NCBI RefSeq assembly: GCF_004801905.1
Contig: NZ_SSSN01000014.1
Location: 1 to 64,000, forward strand
Direction of reading: 5' to 3'
Origin: Orlajensenia flava
GTDB taxonomy: Bacteria > Actinomycetota > Actinomycetes > Actinomycetales > Microbacteriaceae
Length of the DNA: 64,000 bases
Positions 30,006 through 37,928 of this stretch are shown one piece after another. The notes beneath the pieces were generated by a model, which saw nothing but the letters and a program-made list of their open reading frames with translations, had not been told where the DNA came from and did not search any database. Position 1 is the stretch's first letter. The number at the start of each line of letters is the position of its first letter. A program made the translations under genes and the position numbers.

Positions 30006-31098
30006 TTGAGTTGCTCCGAGCCTCGTCAAGGGCGATGGCAACGGCGTCGAGGTCGTCGTCGAACAGGTCCGCGTAGGTGTCCAGCGTCATCGCCGCGGAC
30101 GAGTGGCCGAGCATTCGATGCACGGCTTTGACGTTCGCGCCGGCGCTGATGGCGAGGCTGGCGGCCGTGTGTCGGAGGTCGTGAATCGTGACTCGGGGAA
30201 ACTCCGTGTCGGACGTCTGCGATCGTGCGACGGCGGAGACGTACCAACCGCGTCGCCGGTCCGGCTGGTGAAGGTAGGTGGTCCCGTCTCCGAAGAGAAG
30301 GTCCGCGGGCGTCTTCGTCTCCGTGAGAGGTGTGAGCAGTGGGGTGAGAAACGGCGGGAACGGCACGCTACGTGACTCCCCGGTCTTGGGGGTTCCAACG
30401 TGGATGGTGCCGGCGACTTCCACCGCGTTCTCGTGCACGTACACGCGTCGCCGGTCCAGGTCGACGTCGCCGACGTGGAGGGCGACCGCCTCGCCCCAGC
30501 GCAGTCCGGTGTACGCGAGCAACAGGACCAGAGTGCTGTGCTTCTTGGCGTTCTGGGCCAGAACGCCGACCTGACTATGGCTGAGGTACTTGTGCTTGTT
30601 CCGGACTCGGCGAGGCAGGTTCACGCCGCGGGCGGGATTGGAGGGGATGCGGCGGTCCTTGACCGCGACGTCCAGGATGCTGGCGAGAACTCCGTAGGCG
30701 CGAAGCACAGTAGTTGCCGACCGGGTCTTGCCATCGCCGCGCGTGAACGCCGTGACCCAGCTCTGCACCTCCGAGTGTCGGATCTCGCCGACGCGACGAT
30801 CGCCCCACTTCGGCTCAACATGTAGTCGCCATGCGACTTGGACAGGTCGCAATGATGAGGGCTTCAGGTGGTGTTGGTTGACAAGCCATTCAGCGCCGAG
30901 AGCTGTGATCGTCATGCGCGACGCGCGAGCATCCATGAACTCGCCTCTGGCCTGGGCCACGTCGACGGATGCCAGGAACAGTTCCGCGTCGCGCTTGGTG
31001 CGAAAGCCGCGCTTGCCGGTCTGGTCGCGCTCGGGCGTTCGGTACTGAACCCGGTATCGCTTCCCGGAAGCCGTCTCGTAAGCATGAATGCTTCCCAT
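29989..31098 (-). CDS. int: Tyrosine recombinase / phage-type integrase
   Basis: A 369 aa site-specific recombinase with an N-terminal arm-binding region (about 1-50), a SAM-like core-binding domain (about 65-160) and the catalytic domain with Arg200 (TGLRWGE), His305 and Arg308 (HDLRHT), His331 (LGHSS) and the nucleophile Tyr341 (DTYADLF). All catalytic residues are present. It lies next to the left att repeat with its 3' end towards the tRNA, the normal layout for tRNA-targeting elements. Confidence 0.95.
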   Translation of the reverse strand: MGSIHAYETASGKRYRVQYRTPERDQTGKRGFRTKRDAELFLASVDVAQARGEFMDARASRMTITALGAEWLVNQHHLKPSSLRPVQVAWRLHVEPKWGDRRVGEIRHSEVQSWVTAFTRGDGKTRSATTVLRAYGVLASILDVAVKDRRIPSNPARGVNLPRRVRNKHKYLSHSQVGVLAQNAKKHSTLVLLLAYTGLRWGEAVALHVGDVDLDRRRVYVHENAVEVAGTIHVGTPKTGESRSVPFPPFLTPLLTPLTETKTPADLLFGDGTTYLHQPDRRRGWYVSAVARSQTSDTEFPRVTIHDLRHTAASLAISAGANVKAVHRMLGHSSAAMTLDTYADLFDDDLDAVAIALDEARSNSNVVKM

Positions 31099-31107
31099 GA
31101 CGTGACC

Positions 31108-31467
31108 CTAGTTCTGACCATCAACATTGCGGCGGCGCTTCAGGAGCGCCTGTCGACTGAGTCCACTGAGGTAAGCAAGCGAACTCCAGCTTTCTCCGGC
31201 GGCACGGAGCGAGTCGACGAGATCGTCTCGCTGGGACCGCAGCTCGTCCACTTCACGCTGGAGACGTCGGAGGGACCTTCCGGCCTCGCTCAGCGTCTTC
31301 AGGGCGCTGGCGCGGCTGCCCCAATCTTTTTCGAGAGCCGCGACCGCGTCGGCGGCGCGCCGCTCGGCGGCTCGAGCCTGGTTGCGTACTGCGAGGGCAA
31401 TGGCGCCTCGTTCGCGTTGAAGACGCTGCCGTTCATAGGAAACTCGCTTATCGATGTTCGGTCTCAT
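31108..31467 (-). CDS. Coiled-coil protein with C-terminal HTH-like segment
   Basis: A 119 aa basic protein, 9 bp upstream of int on the same strand. Residues about 20-85 are helical and Arg/Ala/Glu-rich; the C-terminal LRAAGESWSSLAYLSGLSRQ resembles a helix-turn-helix. It may regulate int or act in excision; this is inferred from position only. The ATG at 31467 gives a sensible N-terminus; the frame stays open to 31545. Confidence 0.55.
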   Translation of the reverse strand: MRPNIDKRVSYERQRLQRERGAIALAVRNQARAAERRAADAVAALEKDWGSRASALKTLSEAGRSLRRLQREVDELRSQRDDLVDSLRAAGESWSSLAYLSGLSRQALLKRRRNVDGQN

Positions 31468-31724
31468 GCAACCAAGTTCCGGATCGGCGCTCGCTTTCGC
31501 GCGCGACTGGCCGATCGTCGATGCTGCCCGCGTGCGACGAGTCACTTTCTACTGGACACCACGCCCATACGACACTTCGAACAATGCCGGGCAAAATGCT
31601 GGACGGTATCAGCATGCGAGTCGCCACCCGGATGATTTGTCCAAGGACGGCGCGGTCGAGCGAGCCCACACTGTCGCCGCAGCGCTATCCCGGCCGACGA
31701 CCGGTTGGACGGGTGCCGGCTGGC

Positions 31725-32129
31725 TTAGGCGATGCGTGCGATTTCGACGGTGATCGTGGCGTCGGGGTGACCGGTGTCGCGGGCGAGGGTGAGGAGGGTG
31801 TCGGCGACGTCGGTCGCGGTTTGGGATGCATGGCCGTCGCGGTCGATGGCGATCTGGGTGGTGATGGTGGGGTGGCCGCCAGCCGTGTTGATGGCGACGA
31901 CGCTGGGCGGGGCGGTTTGGATGGTGTCGGTGATGATGTTGATCACGGCACCGGGTAGGGCGATGATCGGTTTCAGGACGGCGGGGAGGGCAGCAGGGGT
32001 GGCGGGCCGGTAGGCGTCCATGACGCCGGGGGTCGCTCTGATGCGGGCTGTGAGAGCGATCTCGTCCAGGACGTGGGATGGTTCATCGCCGGTGAGCATG
32101 CCGCTGGTGGGTGGAGTGGGGTTGGTCAT
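31725..32129 (-). CDS. Asp23/Gls24-like envelope-stress protein
   Basis: A 134 aa protein with the Asp23-type pattern IALTARIRATPGVMDAY and a C-terminal VADTLLTLARDTGHPDATITVEI. Asp23 proteins form a layer under the cell membrane during alkaline or envelope stress. CAGGAG precedes the ATG at 32129, which overlaps the previous gene's stop (ATGA). Third gene of the sigma operon. Confidence 0.75.
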   Translation of the reverse strand: MTNPTPPTSGMLTGDEPSHVLDEIALTARIRATPGVMDAYRPATPAALPAVLKPIIALPGAVINIITDTIQTAPPSVVAINTAGGHPTITTQIAIDRDGHASQTATDVADTLLTLARDTGHPDATITVEIARIA

Positions 32130-32719
32130 GAGATCTCCTGTGCCCGCAGGGGGATGTCGTGGATGTTCTCGATGGTGATGTCGATGCCGGCGATGTTCAG
32201 GTCGGTGTGTTGCCGGAGCGCGGCGTACAACCGGGTGCGGACGAGGTCGGCCCGTTCGGGGCCGCTGTTGCCCCAGGCGATGCTCGCCGACACTGTTAGG
32301 TGGATGGGGGCGCCGGGGGTTTCCACGTCGCCATCGAGGATGCACCGTCCGATGAGGATCCCGTCGATGCTGTCACCGGTTGCGCGGACGAGGGAGCGGA
32401 TGGCTCCCTCGGTGATACTCAACTGCACCTGCGGATCGGGGTGAGCTAGCGGCAGGGACCGGCCGGCGCGCATCTCTTGGCTGATGCTGGTCATGATGGT
32501 TTGAATCCACGCCTCGGATACGGGCGGGAGTTGTTCGGCTTCGTGTTCGAGCAGGTCGCGGGAGAGTTGCCCGAGACGCTCAAGCGCTTCGAGGGCGTTG
32601 AGGCACTCCGGGCAGGTTTCGATGGACGCGTCGAACGGGGTGCGGTCGGCGGCGAGGTAGTCGCTGAGTTCGTCGAGAGTTTTGCCGCAATCCAGGACGG
32701 TGGGTGTGATCTCGGTCAT
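32126..32719 (-). CDS. Anti-sigma-like zinc segment fused to Asp23/Gls24 domain
   Basis: A 197 aa protein. The first 60 residues (CGKTLDELSDYLAADRT, then ETCPECLNALEAL) look like the zinc-finger anti-sigma module, but the usual HxxxCxxC histidine is replaced by Ser. The remainder is an Asp23-like domain (SITEGAIRSLVRATGDSIDG to DLNIAGIDITIENI). It overlaps the sigma gene by ATGA, so it is probably translated with it and may control it. ATG 32719 has GGAGG upstream. Confidence 0.75.
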   Translation of the reverse strand: MTEITPTVLDCGKTLDELSDYLAADRTPFDASIETCPECLNALEALERLGQLSRDLLEHEAEQLPPVSEAWIQTIMTSISQEMRAGRSLPLAHPDPQVQLSITEGAIRSLVRATGDSIDGILIGRCILDGDVETPGAPIHLTVSASIAWGNSGPERADLVRTRLYAALRQHTDLNIAGIDITIENIHDIPLRAQEIS

Positions 32720-33279
32720 CGCCACTCCTCCATCTCGATCGCGACGCTAGCGCGGGCCCGGGCGAGTTTGCCGCGGACCGCTCCGGGGGTCAGGTGCAGT
32801 TCTTGCGCTATCTCGGTGTAGCTCAAGCTGACCAGTTCCCGCAACAGCCAGCACTGCTTCTGATCCTCGGGAAGTCTGTCAAGCGCGCCTGAGAGAGCAT
32901 CCAGTTGCGCGTTCCGGATCGCCGCGGTTTCAGGATCCGGCGTGGTCGCGACCGCCAGGTGGAGCAGCGTGTCGGTCTCGGTGGCGGGCCGGCGGCGGAG
33001 GTGAGTGAACGCGGTGCGGCTGACGATCCGCATCAGCCAGGACCGTACCGCGGCCGGGTCGCGGATCTCGGAGAGCTGCCGCCACGCGGTGTAGAACGCG
33101 TCCTGAACAACGTCATCGGCATCCGCTTCCGACCGCAAGATGCGGTACGCGTAGGAGCGCATCAGGGGCCCGTGGCGGCGGATGATCACCTCGAACGCGG
33201 CGGTGTCGCCGTCGGTGGCACGTTCGACCAGGACGGCGTCGTCAACGGCGTTCAGATCGGCGTTCAGATCGACGCTCAT
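32716..33279 (-). CDS. ECF RNA polymerase sigma factor
   Basis: A 187 aa extracytoplasmic-function sigma factor. Region 2 (FEVIIRRHGPLMRSYAYRIL, then ADADDVVQDAF and SWLMRIV) and region 4 (LPEDQKQCWLLRELVSLSYTE) are both complete. It heads a three-gene operon whose second product is anti-sigma-like, and it is divergent from a larger Asp23 operon it presumably drives. Confidence 0.93.
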   Translation of the reverse strand: MSVDLNADLNAVDDAVLVERATDGDTAAFEVIIRRHGPLMRSYAYRILRSEADADDVVQDAFYTAWRQLSEIRDPAAVRSWLMRIVSRTAFTHLRRRPATETDTLLHLAVATTPDPETAAIRNAQLDALSGALDRLPEDQKQCWLLRELVSLSYTEIAQELHLTPGAVRGKLARARASVAIEMEEWR

Positions 33280-33287
33280 CGGAGCCT

Positions 33288-33316
33288 GAGCGAATGGGGC
33301 ACTGTCATCGGTTCAC
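33288..33316 (-). promoter_or_regulatory. Weak candidate ECF-type promoter of the sigma operon
   Basis: On the minus strand GTGAAC (33311-33316) and TTCGCTC-like bases (33288-33293) are 17 bp apart, upstream of the sigma gene. GAAC is a common ECF -35 core; the -10 match is poor. Confidence 0.25.
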
Positions 33317-33390
33317 TTCGTCTGAATCTTTTTTGTGACGGATCCATGCTCGGAGGCGTCCTATCTGTAGAGCGACATCTTCGCTCCGAT

Positions 33391-33417
33391 GCGAAACGGC
33401 CGGCTTGGCCCCTCGTA
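33391..33417 (+). promoter_or_regulatory. Candidate ECF-type promoter of the Asp23 operon
   Basis: GCGAAAC and CGTA separated by 16 bp resemble the AAC/CGT promoter pattern of many ECF sigma factors. It ends 28 bp before the ATG at 33446. Autoregulation of the island module by the neighbouring sigma factor is inferred. Confidence 0.4.
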
Positions 33418-33445
33418 TCACCATGAACATGTACGAGGAGTCAAC

Positions 33446-33940
33446 ATGGCTGACACAGAGTTCTCAACCCCTTCCACCCCCGCCCCGGTACCGACCGGTC
33501 TGAGCACCTCCCGGGTGGACCGGTCCTCCCGGCCAGCGCCCGCACCGAGTGAGGGCAGCAGCAGCGGCGGCAAGACCACCATCGCCGATGGTGTCGTTGC
33601 CAAGGTCGCCGGAATCGCGGCCCGCGAGGTCCGTGGGGTGTACGCCCTCGGCGGCGGCGGCGCCCGCGCTCTCGGCGCGATCCGCAACGTGATCAACGCC
33701 GACGACCTCTCCCAGGGCGTCAAGGTCGAGGTCGGCGACACGCAGGCCGCCGCGGACATCACCATCGTGGTCGAGTACCCGATGCCGATCCAGGAAGTAG
33801 CCTCCGGCGTGCGCTCCGCGGTCAGCTCCGCCATCAGCACCCTGGTGGGCTTGCAGGTCGTCGAGGTAAACGTGGCCGTCAACGACGTGCACCTGCCCAG
33901 CGACGATGACGACAAGGACACAGAATCGCGCGTGTCATGA
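33446..33940 (+). CDS. Asp23/Gls24 family envelope-stress response protein
   Basis: A 164 aa protein with a disordered Ser/Pro-rich N-terminus (about 1-50) and a full Asp23 domain: IADGVVAKVAGIAAREVRGV, VKVEVGDTQAAADITIVVEY and VEVNVAVNDVHLP. GAGGAG precedes the ATG. First gene of a plus-strand operon; the next gene starts in an ATGA overlap. Confidence 0.9.
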   Translation: MADTEFSTPSTPAPVPTGLSTSRVDRSSRPAPAPSEGSSSGGKTTIADGVVAKVAGIAAREVRGVYALGGGGARALGAIRNVINADDLSQGVKVEVGDTQAAADITIVVEYPMPIQEVASGVRSAVSSAISTLVGLQVVEVNVAVNDVHLPSDDDDKDTESRVS

Positions 33941-34125
33941 CCAGCACCGTCGTAGGCATCCTCGTCGGCGCCATCCTGGCCGTGAGCGCGTTGGTGTTCG
34001 GCTTCTGGGGATTCCTGCTCGTAGCCCTGTTCATGCTGATCGGGGCCTTGGTGGGACGATTCGCGGAAGGCCGGCTGGACATCCGCGGCGTCGCCAATGC
34101 GTTCAGCGGCAAGCGGACCTCCTAA
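33937..34125 (+). CDS. Small DUF2273-like membrane protein
   Basis: A 62 aa protein made of two close hydrophobic helices (about 3-22 and 24-42) and a short basic tail. DUF2273 proteins usually accompany Asp23 and AmaP and are thought to help anchor the Asp23 layer. Start and stop overlap both neighbours (ATGA and TAATG). Confidence 0.75.
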   Translation: MTSTVVGILVGAILAVSALVFGFWGFLLVALFMLIGALVGRFAEGRLDIRGVANAFSGKRTS

Positions 34126-34529
34126 TGGACGCACCCACCGACGGCACGTCCGAGGCGGCGACGGGGGGCGGCAACACCGCCGCCCCCGGGCAGCCGCTGC
34201 ACCCCGGCCGGATCACCGTCGCCGAACGGGCGCTGGGCCGGGTCGCGGAAGTCGTCACCGCCGAAACCCTGGGCGTGTCCCGTGACAAGCTCAGCGTCAC
34301 CGTCGCCGCCGGCGGCGGTGGGCTTGCCCTCCAGGTCCGCTCCCCGCTTCCGGTGCCGGACCTGGACGATGACGCCGCCATCCACGCCGGCGGGTCCGTC
34401 ATCGACCGCCTCACCGCCGCACAGGCCACCATCCGCGACCGCGCCACCCAGATCATGGGACGGCCGGTGGTGCGGGTCAACATCCGCATCGATGGCGCCG
34501 AGATCAGCGAAAGGAAGCGTGTGCTGTGA
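34125..34529 (+). CDS. Asp23/Gls24-like protein
   Basis: A 134 aa protein with a Gly/Thr-rich N-terminus followed by an Asp23-type fold (ITVAERALGRVAEVVTAETL, then VNIRIDGAEISERKR). The ATG at 34125 shares its A with the stop of the upstream gene; the frame is open earlier but only inside that gene. GTGA overlap with the next gene. Confidence 0.75.
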   Translation: MDAPTDGTSEAATGGGNTAAPGQPLHPGRITVAERALGRVAEVVTAETLGVSRDKLSVTVAAGGGGLALQVRSPLPVPDLDDDAAIHAGGSVIDRLTAAQATIRDRATQIMGRPVVRVNIRIDGAEISERKRVL

Positions 34530-35101
34530 GCAGCGCCCCCTACCGGCGGATCATCCGCCGCGAAACCCACTCCCCCCGCACCACCGCCGTGATCATCGTG
34601 GTCATCCTGCTGATCCTCGGCCTGGCCTACGCCGGCACCGAAATCATCCTGGCGATGCTCACCCGTCCCGCGTTGCTGCTCGCCCCCACTGACGCGGGAA
34701 CTTCCCTAGCCAAACTGCCCACCCTGCAACCGGTGGCAGGCGTCATCGCCGCCGGCGTGGTGCTGGCCATTCTCGGCCTGATCCTGATCGTGCTCGCCCT
34801 GACGCCGGGCCGGCTGGCCAAACACGAAATGGTCTGGGACGACCGGGCCGTCGTCGTCGATAACGGTGTCATCGCCGCCGCAATCGCCAACCGCATCTGC
34901 GAACAGACGGGTCTGTCCCGCGACCAGGTCACTGTCAGCGTCACCCACCGCACCGTCCAAGCCGATCTCCGCCCCGGCGGCAGGCTCACCCTGGATGAGG
35001 CCGCCATCCGCTCCGTCATGGACACCGAACTGGCTGGCTACCAGCTCACCCCGAAGGTGAGCACCCGAGTGCGGGTCGACAAACGCGAACGGGTCAGCTG
35101 A
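34526..35101 (+). CDS. AmaP/DUF6286-like membrane protein
   Basis: A 191 aa protein with two membrane helices (about 21-43 and 72-92) followed by a cytoplasmic Asp23-like domain (VVVDNGVIAAAIANRICEQT to KVSTRVRVDKRE). This is the layout of AmaP, the membrane anchor of Asp23. GTG start overlapping the previous stop; coupled translation is likely. Confidence 0.75.
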   Translation: MSSAPYRRIIRRETHSPRTTAVIIVVILLILGLAYAGTEIILAMLTRPALLLAPTDAGTSLAKLPTLQPVAGVIAAGVVLAILGLILIVLALTPGRLAKHEMVWDDRAVVVDNGVIAAAIANRICEQTGLSRDQVTVSVTHRTVQADLRPGGRLTLDEAAIRSVMDTELAGYQLTPKVSTRVRVDKRERVS

Positions 35102-35138
35102 TGAGCGCCCCCGCGACCCACCGCAAGGAGAACCCGGC

Positions 35139-35753
35139 ATGAATGCCACCAACCGTTTCGCCAACAGGACCGGCCTGTTCATCCTCGGTCTGATCCTGCT
35201 CGCCCTCGGCGCCGCCGTCATCGCCGCCACCACCGTCCCGCAATGGGGCACCTGGTGGACCGATGGCGGTCAGGCTACCCGACGGTGGTTGGATCAGGCC
35301 ATCGCCGACACCCGCATCGCCGACACCACCGTCAGCTGGGTGGCCGTGATCAGCCTGGCGATCTTCCTGATTGTCATCATCATCCTGATCGCCGCGCTGA
35401 CCCGGCTCGGCGGCGGACGGACCTCTACCGTCCTGCGAACTTCCCGCGGTGTCGGTGATGATAACGGTGCCATCATCGTGGACTCCGCATTCACCTCCGA
35501 TGCCCTCGGACACACCCTCGGGAAACGACCCGATGTGCTGTTCTCCTCCGTCAGCGCCCACCGCATCCGAAAGACGCCGGTAATGCACCTCAGCGTCACA
35601 CCCCGGCAGAACACCTCCCCGAGGGAGCTCGCCGACGACGTCGACCACCTGCTGAACAACCTCACCGTCCTGACCGGGGAGTCCATCCCGACCTACCTCT
35701 CCATCCACTCCGGCCTGCGCGCCCGCCTCGCCCACGACAAGGGCCTCGGCTAA
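35139..35753 (+). CDS. AmaP-like alkaline-shock membrane anchor protein
   Basis: A 204 aa protein with two helices (about 12-33 and 66-88) and a C-terminal domain beginning at GAIIVDSAFTSDALGHTL. It repeats the organisation of the previous gene, so the element carries two different anchors. AAGGAG stands before the ATG, 37 bp after the upstream stop. Confidence 0.7.
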   Translation: MNATNRFANRTGLFILGLILLALGAAVIAATTVPQWGTWWTDGGQATRRWLDQAIADTRIADTTVSWVAVISLAIFLIVIIILIAALTRLGGGRTSTVLRTSRGVGDDNGAIIVDSAFTSDALGHTLGKRPDVLFSSVSAHRIRKTPVMHLSVTPRQNTSPRELADDVDHLLNNLTVLTGESIPTYLSIHSGLRARLAHDKGLG

Positions 35754-35808
35754 GCCCGCGGACCCAGCCACCGCCACCTAGGCCCTGCCAAACGAAACGG
35801 ATCACCTC

Positions 35809-36072
35809 ATGGGCTTCTTCGGATTCCTCCTCCTCGGCCTGATCGCCGGTGCGATCGCCAAACTCATCCTCCCCGGCAAGCAAGGGGGCGGCTGGCTCAT
35901 CACCCTCCTGCTCGGCGTCGTCGGCGCCCTCCTCGGCGGCCTGATCGGCAGCGCCCTGTTCAACGTCGGGCTGCAGAACTTCTGGAACCTCGGCACCTGG
36001 CTCCTCGCCATCGGCGGCTCCATCCTGGTCCTGCTCATCTACGGCGCGATCGTCAACCGCAGACGAGCCTGA
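35809..36072 (+). CDS. GlsB/YeaQ/YmgE family (Transgly_assoc) membrane protein
   Basis: An 87 aa protein of three hydrophobic helices with Gly-rich turns (FLLLGLIAGAIAKLILPGKQ, GVVGALLGGLIGSALF, then a third to the basic C-terminus). GlsB proteins are stress-linked and often sit beside Gls24/Asp23 genes, which fits here. Confidence 0.85.
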   Translation: MGFFGFLLLGLIAGAIAKLILPGKQGGGWLITLLLGVVGALLGGLIGSALFNVGLQNFWNLGTWLLAIGGSILVLLIYGAIVNRRRA

Positions 36073-36111
36073 CCTCGCCTCTCATCCGAAGCCCTGACTG
36101 AACCGGCCGCC

Positions 36112-36516
36112 ATGGCACGTTCCTACGCCAACCGGCCACCGCGCCCCCGGGGCGTTTGGTACGCCCTCGCGGCCGGTATCCTGGCCGGCACAGCCATCGT
36201 CGCTGGAGTGTTCGCGCCGATCATCGGACTCATCGCCGCCAGCGCAGGAGCGGCCTGGTTCATCCCCGTCCCCACCGCGCGGATCACGCTGGTCGCCCTG
36301 CTCGGCTTCACGATCACGCTGATTCTGCTCATCCTCATCATCCGCACCCGAACACCCGCGGTGGCGTGGACGCTCGCCGCCCTCGCCGCCGTGGCCGCCC
36401 TGACCACCTCGCTCTACCCCGCGATCACGGTCGCCACCGACGCCTCCGGAAGTATCAGCAACGCCATCCCGTGGATCACCTCCTGGATCGACAAAGCGCG
36501 AAACCTGCTGCCCTGA
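36112..36516 (+). CDS. Hypothetical four-helix membrane protein
   Basis: A 134 aa protein with hydrophobic helices near 15-37, 39-52, 56-78 and 85-108 and a short C-terminal soluble end. I recognise no family. It follows GlsB by 39 bp on the same strand and probably belongs to the envelope module. No clear ribosome site precedes the ATG. Confidence 0.55.
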   Translation: MARSYANRPPRPRGVWYALAAGILAGTAIVAGVFAPIIGLIAASAGAAWFIPVPTARITLVALLGFTITLILLILIIRTRTPAVAWTLAALAAVAALTTSLYPAITVATDASGSISNAIPWITSWIDKARNLLP

Positions 36517-36612
36517 AGTAGTCACCCCCACCACCTGCCGACTCGGCACCCCGGAGAGGGCACCGCACGATCGGCACCCCTAAAACTGTTCGCGCTTCAC
36601 CGAGGAGAACCC

Positions 36613-37446
36613 GTGCCCGGCCCGGCCCTGAACGCCCCGCTGCTGAACGGCCGCTACCGTCCCGAGCGGCTTCTTGCCCGTGGCGGATCCTCCGCTGTGT
36701 ACGCCGGAACCGATACCGCCCTGGGTCGGACGGTCGCCATCAAACTCCTCACCGCCGAAGCGGCACAGGACACTGCGCAGTACGAACGTGAGATCCGGAT
36801 GCTGGCCGGCCTCAGCCACCATGGCATCGTCTCCATCGTCGACGCCGGCATCGACGAATCCGCCCCCGCCGACATCCGCCCATTCATCGTCATGGAAATG
36901 GTCCAAGGCACCAGCCTCGGCACCGCCATGCAGCAACGCGTCCTCAGCTCCCGGCAGGTCGGCGAGATCGCCTACGACATCGCCGAAGCGCTCGAGTACG
37001 TTCACCTGCGCGGCATCGTCCACCGCGACATCACCCCCGCCAACGTGATCCTCGTCGACTACGGCACCCGCACCTCCCGGGAACGCGCCCAACTGACCGA
37101 CTTCGGCATCGCCCAGGAGACCGACCACATCCAAGCCGCCGGAACCCCCACCATTGGTACCGTCGCGTACCTCTCGCCCTAACAAGTCCGCAACCAGCCG
37201 GTGCAGACACCCTCCGATATCTACTCCCTCGGGCCTCGTGCTGCTGGAGTGCTTCACCAACCAGATTGCCTACCCCGGCGGGACCTCCGAAGCCGCGCTC
37301 GCTCGGCTGCATCAGCAACCCTCCCCATCGCCTGGCGGAACCTGATCCGCAGCATGATCGACTCCGATCCTGTCGAACGACCCAGCGCCGAGACCGTGGC
37401 CGCGACAGCACTCACGGTCATCATTAACAACCAACCACCCCGATAA
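36613..37446 (+). pseudogene. Ser/Thr protein kinase, disrupted
   Basis: The open part (190 codons) holds a normal kinase start: Gly loop LLARGGSSAVYAG, VAIKLL, HRDITPANV and DFGIAQ, up to GTVAYLSP. There a TAA (37180) replaces the expected Glu codon of the SPEQ motif. Downstream the kinase continues in other frames: an extra G near 37234 shifts YSLGLVLLE, and a second shift before PIAWRNLIRSMIDSDP restores it to the stop at 37444. Three lesions imply long inactivity. It had no visible membrane helix. Confidence 0.85.
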
Positions 37447-37889
37447 TGGGGACCGCCTCACGGGTACTAAGGCACTGTTGACGTTGCTGGGCCACGGGGA
37501 CAACCGAGGGCATGGGCGAAAACTCGGGTAAGTCACAGCCCACGGTGGCTCAATTCGAGGACGCCCATCCTGACCACGCGACGCACCCGGTCCAATCGCC
37601 GGCATCCGCCGTGACCTGTAACCCGGTTCACATGAGAAGCCCGGTATAGCGGGGATCTAAGGAGTCCCTCGCAAGAGTGCCTGCGTGCATTAGCTTTTCG
37701 CCTTGCCTATCGATCCCGCGATTGTGAACTTCGTCGTTAGGTCGCACACCGTGTGAGAGCTATACATTCGTCGTTGCCATGCATCGTCGATGTTGTTCGA
37801 GTCTCCGGCCCCGCTTGCAACGTGAGCCGCCGACAGTTGCTCGATTAGGGCGGCCGGTCCGGTAGCGCGTGTTGCAGTTGAGCTACGCG
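37447..37889. other. Gene-free stretch between kinase pseudogene and IS element
   Basis: About 440 bp without a supported gene. Small inverted repeats such as CCCGG/CCGGG near 37621-37650 are visible but no tRNA, promoter or recognisable gene remnant could be identified. Confidence 0.5.
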
Positions 37890-37890
37890 G

Positions 37891-37911
37891 GATTCTATTG
37901 ATCGACGCAAC
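37891..37911 (+). repeat. Left terminal inverted repeat of the IS30 element
   Basis: Begins GATTCTATTGATCGACGCA; the complement of the right repeat differs at two positions (AT versus GG after GATTCT). Confidence 0.88.
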
Positions 37912-37928
37912 GCCCCTTCTGGAGCTGT

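Noticed and set aside
31546-31724. Possible small gene or RNA between the HTH-like protein and the Asp23 gene
   Set aside because: Several short frames exist but none has a start signal or recognisable content.
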